From contig OX457039.1 in NCBI GenBank assembly GCA_949752735.1, positions 42,926,199 through 42,990,198 of the forward strand: a stretch of DNA of 64,000 nucleotides, read 5' to 3'. This DNA comes from Lumbricus terrestris. Its lineage: Eukaryota > Annelida > Clitellata > Crassiclitellata > Lumbricidae. Shown piece by piece: positions 48,091 to 60,418 of this stretch. The notes under the pieces are model-generated. The model did not search any database. It saw nothing but the letters and a program-made list of their open reading frames with translations, and was not told where the DNA came from. Made by a program: the position numbers and the translations under genes. Position 1 is the first letter of the stretch; every line of letters starts with the position of its first letter.

Positions 48091-49089
48091 ATATGGTTTT
48101 AAGGAATTTGCTTCTGTTAAGTGATATTTAGGGCTTAACAATGGATATTGCAGAAGATCAGAACATTGAACCTTTAGTAAATTTCTGCATTTGTTTTATA
48201 TGATATATAAATTATACATGCGGATGCAAATATATGCATGCATATCTGCAGTCAACACCATTGTCAGGAAGTTCGAATATACTTGATAAATTACTTATAT
48301 ATTAATATTAAACCTATTCTGCTTCAGTGTACTTTATTTGGGGTGATATTTGGCAGATAGTGAAAAACTGTTCAAAAACGATTTTAAAGACAATTTTGAT
48401 TTTCTGTTCATTAATTCTTGTCTGTAAACTTCTTCAGGTTGTAGTCTTATGAGTTAATTACTGGCTCTTGAAATTGTAACTGTAGAACAGAACGGCTCAG
48501 TTTATTTTGTGGGTTGATTTGGACATGTTTCCATTAGGCCTTAATGTCATGCTGTAAAAATAGAAAAATGAAACTGCTCAACAATTAATATTGTTCAATT
48601 ATAAAGAAATTTATTTCCACTTGCTAGATAAAACATGGAAATTTATTTCCATTTTCTATATTTTGAATTCGTTGTCAAATTAAATTAATTTTAAACTGAG
48701 GTTTTCAGGTGTGGCTGGCAATGACTGCTTGTGGATATTTTGTTTGCTTTTTTCGTTAATACTTGTATTTCTGGAAGCAAGATCATCATTTTTGTATGTA
48801 TTCAGAACGACTGTACAAAGTCATAATGTAGTTAACGCCAAATGGCACGGCAGAAAGAAGGAAGAAAGGCTTTATCATTTGATGTGAACTGTTTTGACGT
48901 GCGGAGGCTGCTACAGCTGCTCAGATGTCCAAGCTTTTGCAGAATAATTATTAGGCAACCTGAATGAAAGCCTTTCATATTGTGTGATGCCAGAGAGAGT
49001 ATGGTTGCTTGAAGTGCTGATGGGTTTTTTTCTTGAGTGGATAGTGCTTGTATATGGCATAAATTCTATACATATAAGTCCACTGATTG

Positions 49090-49091
<2 letters not shown>

Positions 49092-49146
<55 letters not shown>
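49092..49146. repeat. (TA)n microsatellite
   Basis: About 27 TA units. Confidence 0.95.
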
Positions 49147-49150
<4 letters not shown>

Positions 49151-49726
49151 TATATGTACATTGTGTCTGATCCATTTGTCGAAAATCTTGCAAGATGTTT
49201 GGACAGAACTAAGATTTCTGCTAATCTTTCTATCCGTTTGTATGACAGTATGTGTGTGTGTGTGTTTGTGTGAATCTAATTTCACACTTTTACTAAAAGC
49301 CTTTGTTGCTTGGCATACCTGTCAGAGGCAGTAATATTTTTATGTTTCTTCAATAATATAGTACTTATAACTTTTCTTATAATTGTTGTATGCATATTTC
49401 AGTATATATGTTATACAGTAAAATGGTCTACTACGTCGTTTTGTTTTTGTTTTCTGTGATCTAAATGCCTATGTGTTGACAATAGTCATCTGAAGTTTGT
49501 TCGCTGTTGAAGATTATTTGACAGCTGTATCAGTAGAACAATTTTTCTGCACAGCGTATTTGGTTAAGATTGAAAACATCTTAATTTCGAAATGAGAGAT
49601 ATAAAGCTTTCATTATGTGACTCTTGATAGAAATACCTCAATGTATGGAGCCAAAAGGTTTTTGATGGTATGTGATGCAGTACGGTCTGGAGTGACATCT
49701 TTCACAGAGCAAGTGATGATGTTGTG

Positions 49727-49946
49727 AGGTGCGGTGGTGTAGTGGGTAAGTTTGTTGCCTTGCAGCTGGAGGGTTGCAGGTTCAAATCTACCTCAAGTCG
49801 CCGCGTAGGGACCTTGGGCAAGTCCTTCACTCACAATTGCTCAGCGCTTCGGCGTGAAACTTCGATGCAGTGTCCACGCTGCAGTCGGGAGCGCCTCTCA
49901 GTGGAGAGCTTGAAGGAGCGCTGGTAACAAATGCACATACAAACAG
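49727..49946 (+). mobile_element. tRNA-derived SINE (family A), 73 bp before TSC22 exon 3
   Basis: Head GGTGCGGTGGTGTAGTGGG, B box GGTTCAAATCT, and tail GAGCTTGAAGGAGCGCTGG then ACAAATGCACATACAAAC. It inserts close to the acceptor of the last coding exon, leaving 73 bp for the branch point and pyrimidine tract. Confidence 0.88.
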
Positions 49947-50019
49947 AACACAATTATTAAAATTGTCGGAATGAACATGCAGTTGTACTATTTTAATGGA
50001 TGTTCTCTCTGTTGTACAG

Positions 50020-50202
50020 GACCTGGTGAAAAGTCACTTGATGTTTGCCGTTCGTGAAGAAGTCGAACAGCTGAAGCTGAAGATCCAAGAACTGACGGAG
50101 AGGAACGGCCAACTTGAATACGAAAACTCGATCCTTCGAGCGTCAGCTCCTCAGGAAACTCTTGCCAAGCTACAGAGGCCACAGTCAGTTCTTCCTTCTT
50201 AG
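50020..50202 (+). CDS. TSC22D: TSC22 domain family protein, last coding exon (TSC box and leucine zipper)
   Basis: Follows TTGTACAG and encodes 60 residues to a TAG at 50200-50202. It opens with [18 protein letters not shown], nearly identical to vertebrate TSC22 proteins, which is the core of the TSC box. A leucine zipper follows with Leu at heptad positions 377, 384, 391 and 398 of the long isoform (VEQL, IQEL, NGQL, NSIL). The C-terminal tail is short (QRPQSVLPS). Family members dimerise through this zipper and act as transcription modulators or adaptors. The ATG at 49996 is intronic and not a real start. Confidence 0.97.
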   Translation, partial: DLVKSHLMFAVREEVEQLKLKIQELTERNGQLEYENSILRASAPQETLAKLQRPQSVLPS

Positions 50203-50990
50203 CATCAATTCCCTGCGTCTTCTTCATCATCTTGTAGCTGCTGCGGCCTTTGCATTCCGTCATCTTGACCGCCGTACCGAGAAGAAAAGATGTCACGTTT
50301 TGTTTGTGCACCACTACTTCAAAACATCTACCTTTCACTGTTATGAAATCAGTTAGAGAAATGTCCGTGAAGCATCAAGACGTTGTCGTGACTTCATCTG
50401 GAAACTTTTCAATTTGTTAGACGCTACGAATGGGACTGAACCCGGTTGCTGAAGATATGAGAGTAAAAACCTGTGTATTGAACATCAGTTGCTCATAGTG
50501 TTGAATTTTTATGCATAATGGTTCTTGACATTATTCTAGTAGCTGAACGGAGTCTGAAAGACTGAAATGTTGTAGCCCAACGTGATGCTGTGAAAAGCAC
50601 TATCTCGAGCAGTTTATCGTTGATGACTTGACGTCTACTGCAAATGCCTGCAGTCAATCAGTTGGAATCTTAATTTTAAAAATGGGTTTTAGAAGTTATC
50701 TTAATTTTTAAAATGGGTTTTAGAAGTTGAATCACCACTTCTGAAGCTGTAATATACATTGCACTTTCTGGTCATTTACCAGCAGAACTTGAGTTGTTAT
50801 ATGGTTAGTGATCATCGAATGCACCGTTTCAGGTTTTGCTTTATGACTTTATTTCCATCATTGCTTCTTCGTATTTTCCATCTTGATTTGCAGATTTCCA
50901 TGCTCTGCTGTGCATGGCAACTTGCCTGTTCCTTCACCAAGACTTCCATGCTACAGAGGTTTTGCCATGTTCATCTTCCCATCCTCTGAG

Positions 50991-50996
50991 AATAAA
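50991..50996 (+). terminator. Candidate polyadenylation signal
   Basis: AATAAA 790 bp after the TSC22 stop codon. It is the nearest canonical signal. Confidence 0.4.
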
Positions 50997-51462
50997 TTGC
51001 CTGGCAGCTTTTGACTCCCGTTTAGCCTCTATTGTCTTTTTTCCCCGAAATTCTTGAAAATCAGCCTTTCTGTTTGATTGTGGTTTCACTGTGTGAGAAA
51101 TTTGCAATTACTATTACAATTACAGTGATGTGCACTGTGCAGTTTAAATTTCTACCAGTAGAAATGTGCAGAAAACGGAATTTACAGTTTAGAGGGCTTA
51201 GGAACTGCAGAGGATGTTCTAGTGTTGCTCAGGGAGAATTACTATACAATCTAAAATGCTGAATTCATGTGTTTTACTGTTTTTATTGCGGCAGAGATCT
51301 GGTTGGATCTGAAAAGAGTTCTCTATCACTTAGTCTTGCTATATCTCATCGTACTGCAGAGCTATCGCATTTCTGTGCATGATCTGAATGGTGATTTTGT
51401 TTAGTCGGGTTATAATCAGCGTTACATTTTGGATTGACAATCAGTTTGTAATTCAGTTGTTG

Positions 51463-51468
51463 AATAAA
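51463..51468 (+). terminator. Candidate polyadenylation signal
   Basis: AATAAA about 1.26 kb after the TSC22 stop codon, followed by TTTGGGATT, a modest GT/T-rich downstream context. Confidence 0.35.
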
Positions 51469-54382
51469 CTTTGGGATTAATTCATCGCTGCAATATTTAA
51501 ATTTGATGATGAGCGGATTTGATTTGGGCTTTGATCCATGTCAGTGATTTCATCCATGTTGGTGCTTTTAACGTTGTTGGTGCATAGTCTCTGACCAGCT
51601 GGTTTTATCGGCTTGCTTTTCTCCATTCCTCTTATGGATCTGAACGGCTATCATAGTTCATCATTTAAAAAATCTGTTGAATAACTTTGCCAGTTTATTT
51701 AATTGAAATTTCTGTATCACATATTTATGACTACCAGTAACTATCATTCCAACTAATATAGAAAACCCCATTGTTTTAGTGATAAGCAATGTGAGAGCAT
51801 CCTAAAGTGGAGGAATTACAGTGTGAAATGGTGATTAAGATAACTGAGCTTGCACTTGCTTAGCATCACTTTCAGGTCTTAGCCTAGAACTGATGATGCT
51901 TGGAAATGGTGTTGCCTCTGGTGGGTGTTGCATGGCAGGGGTGGTTGATTGCACTGAAGCACTGGTCTAAGTTAGCAAAGTGGTCAAATCGTGCTGTGAA
52001 TACTAATGTAACAACCATGCTGTCTATTCACAACTGCTGCTCTTAACAGGCTGCTCTTACCAGCAGGGCAAAATTAACACCAGTGATTACCCCAATGCTC
52101 CCATTTGACAACCCATCTGTCACCCAAGCACATTTATAACTGGGCGCTCAAAACTGCCAGTGTGCTGCAGCATTCTTAACATCAACCTTAAATCCAGTAT
52201 GCTTAGCAGGCAGAATAACTTGGCTGCAGAGTGACTTTGAAAATAAATGATCAGTCCAGCATCATAATTATTATTAGCCTAATGGCACCCTAGAGATTTC
52301 AAGTGAATGATTCCAGCATATCCCCTGCTGTGGTTAATGGAAGAATTTAGATTCTTAAAGATTACCCTTCTGATCTAACTAATAAATTTGTGTGAAATTG
52401 CTGTTGGAATAAACTGTAACTAATATAGATAAAAACAATTACAGTAATTTATAGTTGAGTAGTGCACCATCATGCTTTTGCTAACCTTTGTGATGTTTCT
52501 GCTAGTCTTTCCTGCCAACATATCTTTTTGTAGCTTTCCTTTCCAGTTTGTGTCGTGCAGCTGAAAACAGTGAGCCGCTTTTCCGGCTGGCTATACGGCT
52601 CGTTATTTATAATCTCATGTCATTCCAGACTTAGTTTCATTTGTTTTCCTCGTGAATGACTGCAGTCGAAGTTGACTGATTCTCTTTAAGACTTCTTGTT
52701 GCCAAGCACTTGCCTTGGTGTTCTGTTAGTTTTCAGGCCGTCGTTTGTTACCTTTTAGTGGCAACATTTGCGGTGTGGTTTGAAGGCTTTCAAATGGCTG
52801 CCTGCAGAGATTGAAGCGGCAAAGAATAACTATTGAATAATAATATAATCTTTTGTTAGGTTTTTGTAATTTCCTATGTTTGTGTGACTCATATCATTAT
52901 TGCTGTGACTGCATTTTAATGATTTTCCATTTTTGTATTCCACTCTACCATTTTTGCTGTTCGCATTTTCTCAATTCGGAATTTTTGCTTCCCCTCCATG
53001 TTTACGTTCTCTGTTAAGTTTGCAGATATTGATATATTATTTATATGGGAAACACCTCGTTTCTACGCCTTGGAACTAAAACCCCAACGTACTACTGATT
53101 ATTTTGAAGAGGTGTCGTGTTTGCAAAGTGTACATAGATTGAAATACATTATTTGACGGTCAAGGAAGTTGGTCAATGGTCATGTTTTGTATTTAATTGT
53201 CTCTCGTTTTGAGGTCAAGACGGTGTGTTTGCCTTCCGCTATTTGTGCTGTCGTCAGCCATTGCTGAATACATAAGAGAATTCAGGGTTAGATTGTAAGA
53301 CTGAACATTGAATTGATAGTTGTTGTTTTCATGTCCTAGATATGTTACCTAATCAGGGCTGCTATCACACTCTAGAAGTTTGGGGCCTGTTAGAAAATCC
53401 AAGTAGGGGAAACTGTAAGAGAGGAAGGCCCTAAGCTGTAATTGCTGAAGGCAAGAAACCCTAATGACTATAGGTTTGGAGTAGCATTGTAAACTTTCTC
53501 CCCAGCAGGGTCGGGGCAGAGCCCACACAAGTTTGAGCTTTTGATGCCAGATGAAGTGCATTTTGGGCTCTTGTGATACACATTTTTTTCAGGGGGATAT
53601 ACTTACTTAACCAGACAGATAGTCTTAATTTCTATCAGATAATTTAAAGTGATTTGGGAACTCTGGGAATTGAGTAATTTTGAATTTAAGTTTGTAGTCC
53701 GTATTCCAATTCTTGAAATTTTATTATTAACTGGCAGTGGTAAATGTTGGGAGGCCATCCCAACCTGCTCAAAAGTTGGGAATGCAGCCAAAGAGTAGTT
53801 GTAGTTGTAGTTTCAGTTTAGTGACAGTGTAGTTGCATCTATGCATCTGATGTTATACAGGCTTAGTGATACAGGCCCATACTCTTGCATTTCAACCTCG
53901 GATGCTGTGCGTGAATTGGGTCGTCTGTTATTGAGAGAAGATGCCAGAAGCTTGATATTGGCAGATAGCTGTTCCATACATATATGGAAATTAATTTGAT
54001 CTTTGAACCCATGAACTTTTATGATTTTAGTTGAAGAGGGTATGTTATTATCAGACAGTGTGATGTTGGGTGCTGTTTATAATAATTATATATTATGTAG
54101 AATCATTATCATTTGAGATTATTCCTTGTGCACATCTGTAGCTCCAGCTTCTTTGTCTGTAATCTATGACACTCGTCGTGATCATAGCCGTCTGTGATTT
54201 ATTTAAAAATTCTGTAGGATGGTTTTTCAAGGACAGGCAGAGTGTGACTCGGCCTAATAACCAGAGAGCACTTTGAAGACAGAAGATGAGACTTTAATCA
54301 TATTGGAGCGAAGCTATCTGTCTCCTCTGCTTTCTGATCTGGCTGGATAGAAGTAACGAATCTTTTTGTATACGAGAAGATA

Positions 54383-54404
54383 AATAAATTGTCTCTTGAA
54401 TAAA
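54383..54404 (+). terminator. Candidate distal polyadenylation signals (two AATAAA)
   Basis: Two AATAAA motifs 16 bases apart, followed by TTTTGACTTGATGTTTG, which is T/G-rich as expected downstream of cleavage sites. They lie close to where CpG becomes frequent again. Confidence 0.35.
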
Positions 54405-54703
54405 ATATGATTTTGACTTGATGTTTGATTTGATGAAATCTTGTGTAAGGATCACTTTGCTACTTGCTCTGTGTTCAAGGAAGAGCAGTATAGCACAGCA
54501 TGGCTGGCACTGGGCATTCTTTGTTTTTCTGGAAAGCAGAAATTTTTATATAAAATAGGGATTTTGGGGCTCTCACAGCACGGAAAACGTCAAGCTAACA
54601 GTAAAGAAATACAGTCTTCTATGAATCTATGTTCATCAACAACCTAAGCCAATTTCATTTAGTTTTCAATTTATTTCATTTATGGTAAATCTCCGTGGTA
54701 GCG

Positions 54704-54832
54704 TTGAGAGGGAGACAGACAGACGGACGGACAGAGACAGATAGACAGAGGCAGACACAGACAGACGGAGAGAGAAATAGATTTTCCAACGTGCACTTTC
54801 CTTCTCTGTCCATTGATTCATTCTTGATCCTG

Positions 54833-54869
<37 letters not shown>

Positions 54870-54874
54870 GGTCG
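54704..54874. repeat. (GACA)n and (CTGT)n arrays facing each other
   Basis: GACAGACAGACGGACGG-type repeats at 54714-54770 and (CTGT)n at 54834-54870 are complementary and separated by about 65 bases, so they can form a hairpin. Open frames across them are artefacts. Confidence 0.85.
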
Positions 54875-55013
54875 TCTTATGTCAGTTGCGTCTCGTTCGT
54901 GTTCCCATACGATGTGCGTCAATTCCATCTCATCCGCCAATCGCTTCCTCTGCACGCCATCGTGACATTGGTTCGTGCTTTGATCTGCACCTGGACTGCT
55001 TTATAAATGGCGG

Positions 55014-55678
55014 CATAGTGTAAAAAACCTTTTTTCGTCGTTTTTTAGTTTTTTTATTTTCTCATTGTCTTTTATCGTTTTTTTTATGTAACTTTATTCA
55101 TTTAGTTACTGTCTATTATTATATTCCTTAATTTATTTTTTTCTGATATTCCATACGTTTTCAACGTACCCTAAAGGATTCAGCTAAATGTAGTGTCATT
55201 ATGTAATTGTTTAAGTCATCATTTGAGAAATACATGTAGTAAGTCCCTACAAAAAATGAAATGTGTAAGTTATTTTGATATAAAATTCTCGGGCCTATAA
55301 TTAATATTTATAAGTAACAATTTTAAGTACAAATGTACAATAAATAATTTAGTACACATCTATGGTCTTCGCTTCTGATTAGATTCTAATAGCGTTATGT
55401 CGATCAGCATGAACTTATTTGGACTTATGTCTACAATTTAAATTTGAAAAGATTTCAATACCTGTAATTTTTCTGAATTTCTTATTAAACCAAAGTTATA
55501 AGAGAAAATAGCTGTGGAAGATTAATGTTACTTAGGCCTATACCAATTAATTTTGGTTTAAGCTTGAAATGAAGTTTCAGATGTAGCAAAGGCAAATTAT
55601 TATCCGTTTCCGTTTTTTTACCGTTTTTTGTCGATTTTTATTTTCCGAAATTTTTCTTGTCTTTTTTCCCCATCTATG
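55014..55678. mobile_element. hAT-like MITE family with CATAG ends, 665-bp copy
   Basis: Starts CATAGTGTAAAAAACC and ends CCCCATCTATG. The interior follows the 9477-10296 copy base for base over long stretches (TTTAGTTACTGTCTATTATT, AAAGGATTCAGC, AGAAATACATGTAG). The flanks AATGGCGG and TATGCAGA do not agree well, so the duplication has decayed or an end is misplaced. Confidence 0.8.
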
Positions 55679-55928
55679 TATGCAGAATGCGGTCTATGTT
55701 GGTCTCCTGCAAATGCACCCAAGCTGCATTCGGGACATCGCGATTTTCGACCTTGTCTTTTCTTTTATCCGATAGACCGATACTCTTCACTGGCTTCCCG
55801 TTCGCAAGCACGTCTAATTCAAGGTCTGCTCCCTCATGCGAAATCGTCTTGCTCTTTCACTCCCACGCTACCTCGGTTCCCATATTGTACTCCATGCAGT
55901 AGGCTACATTTTCTGCCTAGTCTATTTT

Positions 55929-56420
55929 CGGTCGCCAGTGTCATGAAATAGAGTAACCTATTCCGCCCTAATAGTCCTAGTCGTATCACCCCAGATGAAG
56001 AGAAGTTGGAAAAGCTACTTCCAAGTTTCACGTGGGTTTATTTCTGCTAATTAACTTCCATCTGCTTTGTTTTGAACAATGACACTGATCGCTAAGCTAT
56101 GTTTTTTATTCCTACTAGATAAGTTTGTTTGCTTTGCTTTTAGAGCACTTAGAACATTTAGAACACTTACGAATATTTAGAGTCACTGACAAAATTCCAG
56201 CTGCCTTGCTTTGATCATTAAGCTTAGGCCTACTTAAAACAATTAGAGCCACTTAAAATTTTGCTTGCAGCATAAATTTTTCTATTATCTGGTGCACGGA
56301 TTGCTCAATAACTGGGATAGAATGGTTTATCCCCCAGTATACTATAGGCTATGCCCGGTATATTCCATCCAACCCCGGATAGCTTTACGACGGGGGGGAT
56401 AGAATATCCCGCGACACCGA
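55929..56420. mobile_element. Non-autonomous DNA transposon, second copy of CCGGTGTC family
   Basis: CCAGTGTCATGAAATAGAG at the left and CCCGCGACACCGACC at the right match the ends of 4344-4787. The interiors share order (TTTATTTCTGCTAATTAA; GGTTTATCCCC; CCCGGTATATTCCATCC). Borders are accurate to about 5 bases. Confidence 0.6.
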
Positions 56421-56429
56421 CCATTGACC

Positions 56430-58270
56430 ACTCACTTGCTTGTCTCGCGGGTGTGTATCATGGTTGCGGCCCAGTCTTAGAGTTTCACTGTTCTGGGCCC
56501 TTCAACTGCAAGTCTGCAACTTTCTCAGGCCCTTAGGACCGACCTGCTTCTTTATTTCTACCAGTTTCGTCAGGCACAGTGTCTTATCTGACCCGGGTCG
56601 GAAGCGCCTATACGCTAATAGATTGCGATTGGTTTTAACGAGAGCAAGAGGGCAAAGTAGAGCTTGTGACACAGAGGCTCATTAGAGAGAAACATAATAT
56701 TAAGACAAGGAACACCTAATACAGAAGACCGTTTGACAAGTAGCATTGGAAGGGAAAAACAGACGGAACTCGGAACTTCTCTAGCGCCCACAAGAGTGGT
56801 AGTAGCGGGACGCCATGCAGCTTATTCAAAGACGCATTAAAGATCATGATGTAAAAATCCGCCAATGTAAATGTAATGTAAATCTTCGAGAATTTCTCAG
56901 CGCCAACAAAAGCCACGTCAGAGGGACTAACTTATTCACCGGCGCAAGAACTCGGATTATTAGTGTGAAGTGAACACCTAATCTTGTGATCGCATGTAAT
57001 AAAATGTGCTCTCCTATCACATGCTGACATCCGTGACCCCTCCCCCAGGGCCCCAGCGTGGACCTCACCGCTGAGTCCCGATTGGCATTTTATGACCATC
57101 GTCGCCCAGGGAGGACATTAGTCTCCGAAACCCCCTACCCACAGTAACAAGCTGTCGCTGGTGTTATTTCCACTCTCTGAGGTGAGGTCTCTTCCTTTGT
57201 TTCGTAGAACGCGGATCTTGCTTTTTCGGCCATTTACCTTACATCAGTTCCAGTTATTATCAGTTAAAGTACGAAAGATAATGCTATCCTTAACCTACAA
57301 ATTTCTAAGGCACCTAAGACTGTTATGATAGGCGTCAACTTCAAGCACCAGCCTATCCGGGAGCGGTTGTACATTGATCGACGCCTAACGGGGTCAGAGT
57401 TCATTTTGCAGAGTTGACTGGGCAGCTGTTGTGTGTGTGTGGGGAGGGGTGGGGGGTGGGTGGGGGGTGGGAGTGGGGTGTCGTTGAGAACCAAGATCAA
57501 TCCACACAGAACCTTGGTTGAGAACTGGAAACCTTGGAGTGCCGACGATCGGATGGAATTAGACAAGAAGAAGAGGCGATCCGCCGATTTGGATAAATCC
57601 TATCTGTGGGGCGTCCATGATCAGTAGCGACAGTTGATGCAGTTCTAGTAGCGATGGTGAATGCAGTTTAAATTAGGCCTATTATTTGCAGTGCTTAAGT
57701 TTATAGGTCACGTGTTGTTCATCTAGAGCCTACATAATTAATAATGCTACCCTAAGTAAATAATATTATGATTTTTATGGTCACTGTCTTCATCACTTGT
57801 AGCGTTCCAACCAAGAATAAAATTTGCTGCTAGTTACGAAGATACAACATTTTTACAAATGAACACAAAACGCAGCAATACGGCAAACTGTATATCCTAG
57901 GCTAGGTCTATGCCTACTTCTGCTGCTTTTTAAAAATTCTATTCCTATAGTTCTAAAAATTTAAAACCGCTAGCCTATAACAAATTGTTACATTCTCCTG
58001 CTTCTAATAAGTCGCTCAAAACCAACTTTTTTAGTTGTGGCTGGCTTAGAGGCATGGGAGCGTCTCTGAGTAGTTCTCTAAGGGCTGCTAAATACATTAA
58101 ATTCTGGAAACGAATTATGCGTAATGTATGAACAAAACTGCTTAGTCATTCATCCAAAGAACACCATGGTTTAAAGGATCTCAGAGAGTCTGAGAGAGAA
58201 TGATGTCGGACTGAGTTGCGCCAGATACCCTGCGCCGGCTGCGCAGTTTTCTACCGCCACGATAATGATA
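56430..58270. other. Intergenic, no confident gene
   Basis: CpG-containing sequence with short open frames only. A G-rich tract lies at 57428-57480. The frame 57490-57627 has a coding-like look (ENWKPWSADDRMELDKKK) but no clear acceptor or similarity, so it is not called. A head-less SINE tail (GGGAGCGTCTCTGAGTAG) lies at 58046-58090. Confidence 0.4.
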
Positions 58271-58284
58271 GGTTAGGCCTATAC

Positions 58285-58643
58285 CAGTGGTTCCCAACCT
58301 TTTTTGACATGAGGGCCACTTTTTCTAAGTTGGAGGACACGAGGGCCACTTTTTCTTAGTTGACGAACATTAGGGGGCCACAAGGTTAAAATTGTATTAA
58401 CTAAAAGCATATAAATTTTTATAATTGATTCAAAATATGATGTTTGATGTTATTTATCGACGTTATAACATAATAATTTGTAATAAAAAATAATAATGTG
58501 TTCTATCCTGTCCAAATTGTTAATTTTTCTTATATTTTTGAAATTCTTTGAGAGATGAGGGCCATTTTCTGAGGCCTGGCGGACCATTTTCTGAGGCCTG
58601 GCGGGCCACTTTTGGCCCGCGGGCCACGGGTTGGGAACCGCTG
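58285..58643. mobile_element. Charlie-like hAT MITE, 359 bp, perfect 8-bp target duplication
   Basis: Starts CAGTGGTTCCCAACCTTTTT and ends GGGTTGGGAACCGCTG, the typical hAT-Charlie inverted end. Both flanks are GCCTATAC (58277-58284 and 58644-58651). The interior has repeated GAGGGCCACTTTTTCT near the left end and GGCGGGCCACTTTT near the right. Confidence 0.95.
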
Positions 58644-59241
58644 GCCTATACTATACCGAGTTACTTGTGTAAATGTAGCCTAATCTGATCTAATTTTGCG
58701 GCACTCGTGGTCATTCTTCAAGAAATCAACGGTAAGACATCAACGGTACACATACTAAACTGTGTACAGAAGCATTGGAAAGCATGCATGTTCGCTCGTT
58801 GATGTGGATGGGCCCCTTGTTTCCCGCTGTTTATCAAATAAGGCCTTTGATCGAATCCAGACTCCCTTGACTGATATGGCCAGCAGCCCTCGCCTAAGAT
58901 CACAATGCATCTTAACTGACAGAGTGGTGGACTGTTTACTGTAGGTATAAGTCGCCACTTTTCTCAGATTCCCGCTGGGCTTGAACTAGTCCAATGTTTC
59001 TCATTAACGGGCGGGAGGCCAGCTTTTCTGAGGTGCGGCAAGGGACATCAATAGATCTATCAACCGTTAGTCTTGCAGTCTGACCACAGCCGAGAACCAA
59101 AGATTCCAGAGGGCAGAGGCAGTAAGTTAGTAACCACCAGAGACGTAAAAGATACAATGGTTGAATGGGGGCCCATGAAGTCCGATGCATAGGATACCAG
59201 ATTCGCACATGCCCATCCGCGATTTATGCTAGTAAGCCTTT

Positions 59242-59519
59242 CAGTGGCGTAGCCAGGAATTTATGATGGGGGTATTTGGGGAGTTTTATGGCCTGGCCGG
59301 ATGCCCTTTTTGACACCAACCCAACAGTACTGTATGTATTGCAGTAAATAAAAAGGGAATAAAGTAATAAAGGGAATAAAGTAACGTAAGAAAAACAATA
59401 ATTGTTACTACAAGCAATGGTTTTGTTTTTCTTATTTAAGTGCATAAATAACCTTTAAAAAAACTTTTCTATGCCAATGGGGGGTTTTAACTCCCGAAAC
59501 CCCCTTGTTTACGCCACTG
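59242..59519. mobile_element. hAT-like MITE, 278 bp, CAGTGGCGTA ends
   Basis: Starts CAGTGGCGTAGCCAGGAATT and ends TTTACGCCACTG, same family as 5841-6002. Flanks AAGCCTTT and ATGCCTTT agree at 7 of 8 positions. Confidence 0.9.
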
Positions 59520-60040
59520 ATGCCTTTGGTGAGCGTGAATTGCTTAGACACAACGCAGTGGTCCAATTAGGTCTATATGTAAACAAAAGCAAATAGGCTT
59601 CATAGGGCCGAATACAAAGAAACATTTTAAAGACTTGGATCCATAATAATTACATGTCTGTAATGTCTGTGGCTATGTCTGTTGAGATGATTGTTATGTC
59701 GATAAGAAAAGACAACACCCTATTTGTTTGCGGAGTCTGTCTCTCGATCATGACTTCATCAGGTTATCAACCGAATGCTATAATACTAGCGCTTTATGCG
59801 ATAGATATTGGCCTCCTTTGTCAGTTGCCCTTGACAACCAGATTGATCGTTTTGCTGTTACTGACAAGCGGTTCTAGATCGTCATATTCTCGTGCACATG
59901 GACTGAAGGACCTGCCCTTTAAAGTATTAATAGTCTGTATACACCGAATAAAAAGCAGGTGCGCCAATTAGTGAAGGTGCGGTTATGGATCCGCAATCAG
60001 TGTAATGGAAAGATAATTGAGCAGTAGGCTTAGCACCTGA
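59520..60040. other. Intergenic, unsupported open frame
   Basis: An ATG-started open frame of 105 codons (59654-59971, +) is the longest here. Its composition is hydrophobic, it resembles no known family and has no splice support, so it is not called as a gene. Confidence 0.4.
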
Positions 60041-60284
60041 CTGTATATATATATATATAATATACAATTATACATATATAATTGTATATATATATATATA
60101 TATATATTATAGGCCTATGGCGTTAATTCCTTGTTCTCACGTTGAAGACAACAAATTGAACGGGGAACATTTTTAATTCAGGTTCACAAATATTGACTCG
60201 CTTTCTGTCATTTCGACGACGTAGCTTTATCGTAAATATAGAACAAAGGCTCAGTGTCATCTCAATTAATCGGCCTATGCTACC

Positions 60285-60312
60285 GTTGCTGCTGCTGCTG
60301 CTGCTGCTGCTT
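60285..60312. repeat. (CTG)n microsatellite
   Basis: About eight TGC/CTG triplets. Confidence 0.9.
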
Positions 60313-60418
60313 CAATGTCTGCGTCTTCGCATCATAATGCATATGCCATTGTCAGATGTAAATAAAGGCTAATTACTTACTTTCTTAATATCATGACCGT
60401 TTTTAGCTGTTGTAGTAA

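Larger units (their letters stand above)
42921..50019 (+). other. TSC22 intron 2 (7.1 kb)
   Basis: GTAGGT donor and TTGTACAG acceptor. Contains a (TG)n run, SINE tail, a Charlie-like fragment, a mariner remnant, a long TA run and a full SINE close to the acceptor. The rest (for example 44050-45900 and 46200-47300) is CpG-poor AT-rich intron with nothing recognised. Confidence 0.93.
50203..54420 (+). other. TSC22 3' UTR and downstream sequence, end uncertain
   Basis: After the stop codon the sequence stays CpG-poor and T-rich to about 54.4 kb. Candidate AATAAA signals lie at 50991-50996, 51463-51468, and a pair at 54383-54388 and 54399-54404. A 3' UTR of about 0.8-1.3 kb (first two signals) is usual for the family, but the texture change near 54.5 kb leaves a long UTR possible. 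A direct repeat of about 34 bp occurs at 50664-50730. No other gene is recognised. Confidence 0.5.

Noticed and set aside
49996..50019. ATG at 49996 as start of a separate short protein
   Set aside because: The codons before 50020 are intronic; the acceptor at 50019 and similarity to TSC22 beginning exactly at Asp show the exon border.
57433..57627. + strand frame with ENWKPWSADDRMELDKKK
   Set aside because: Coding-like in part, but it starts in a G-rich repeat, has no convincing acceptor, and no family is recognised.
59654..59971. 105-codon ATG-started frame
   Set aside because: No homology, no splice sites and unusual hydrophobic composition; probably chance.
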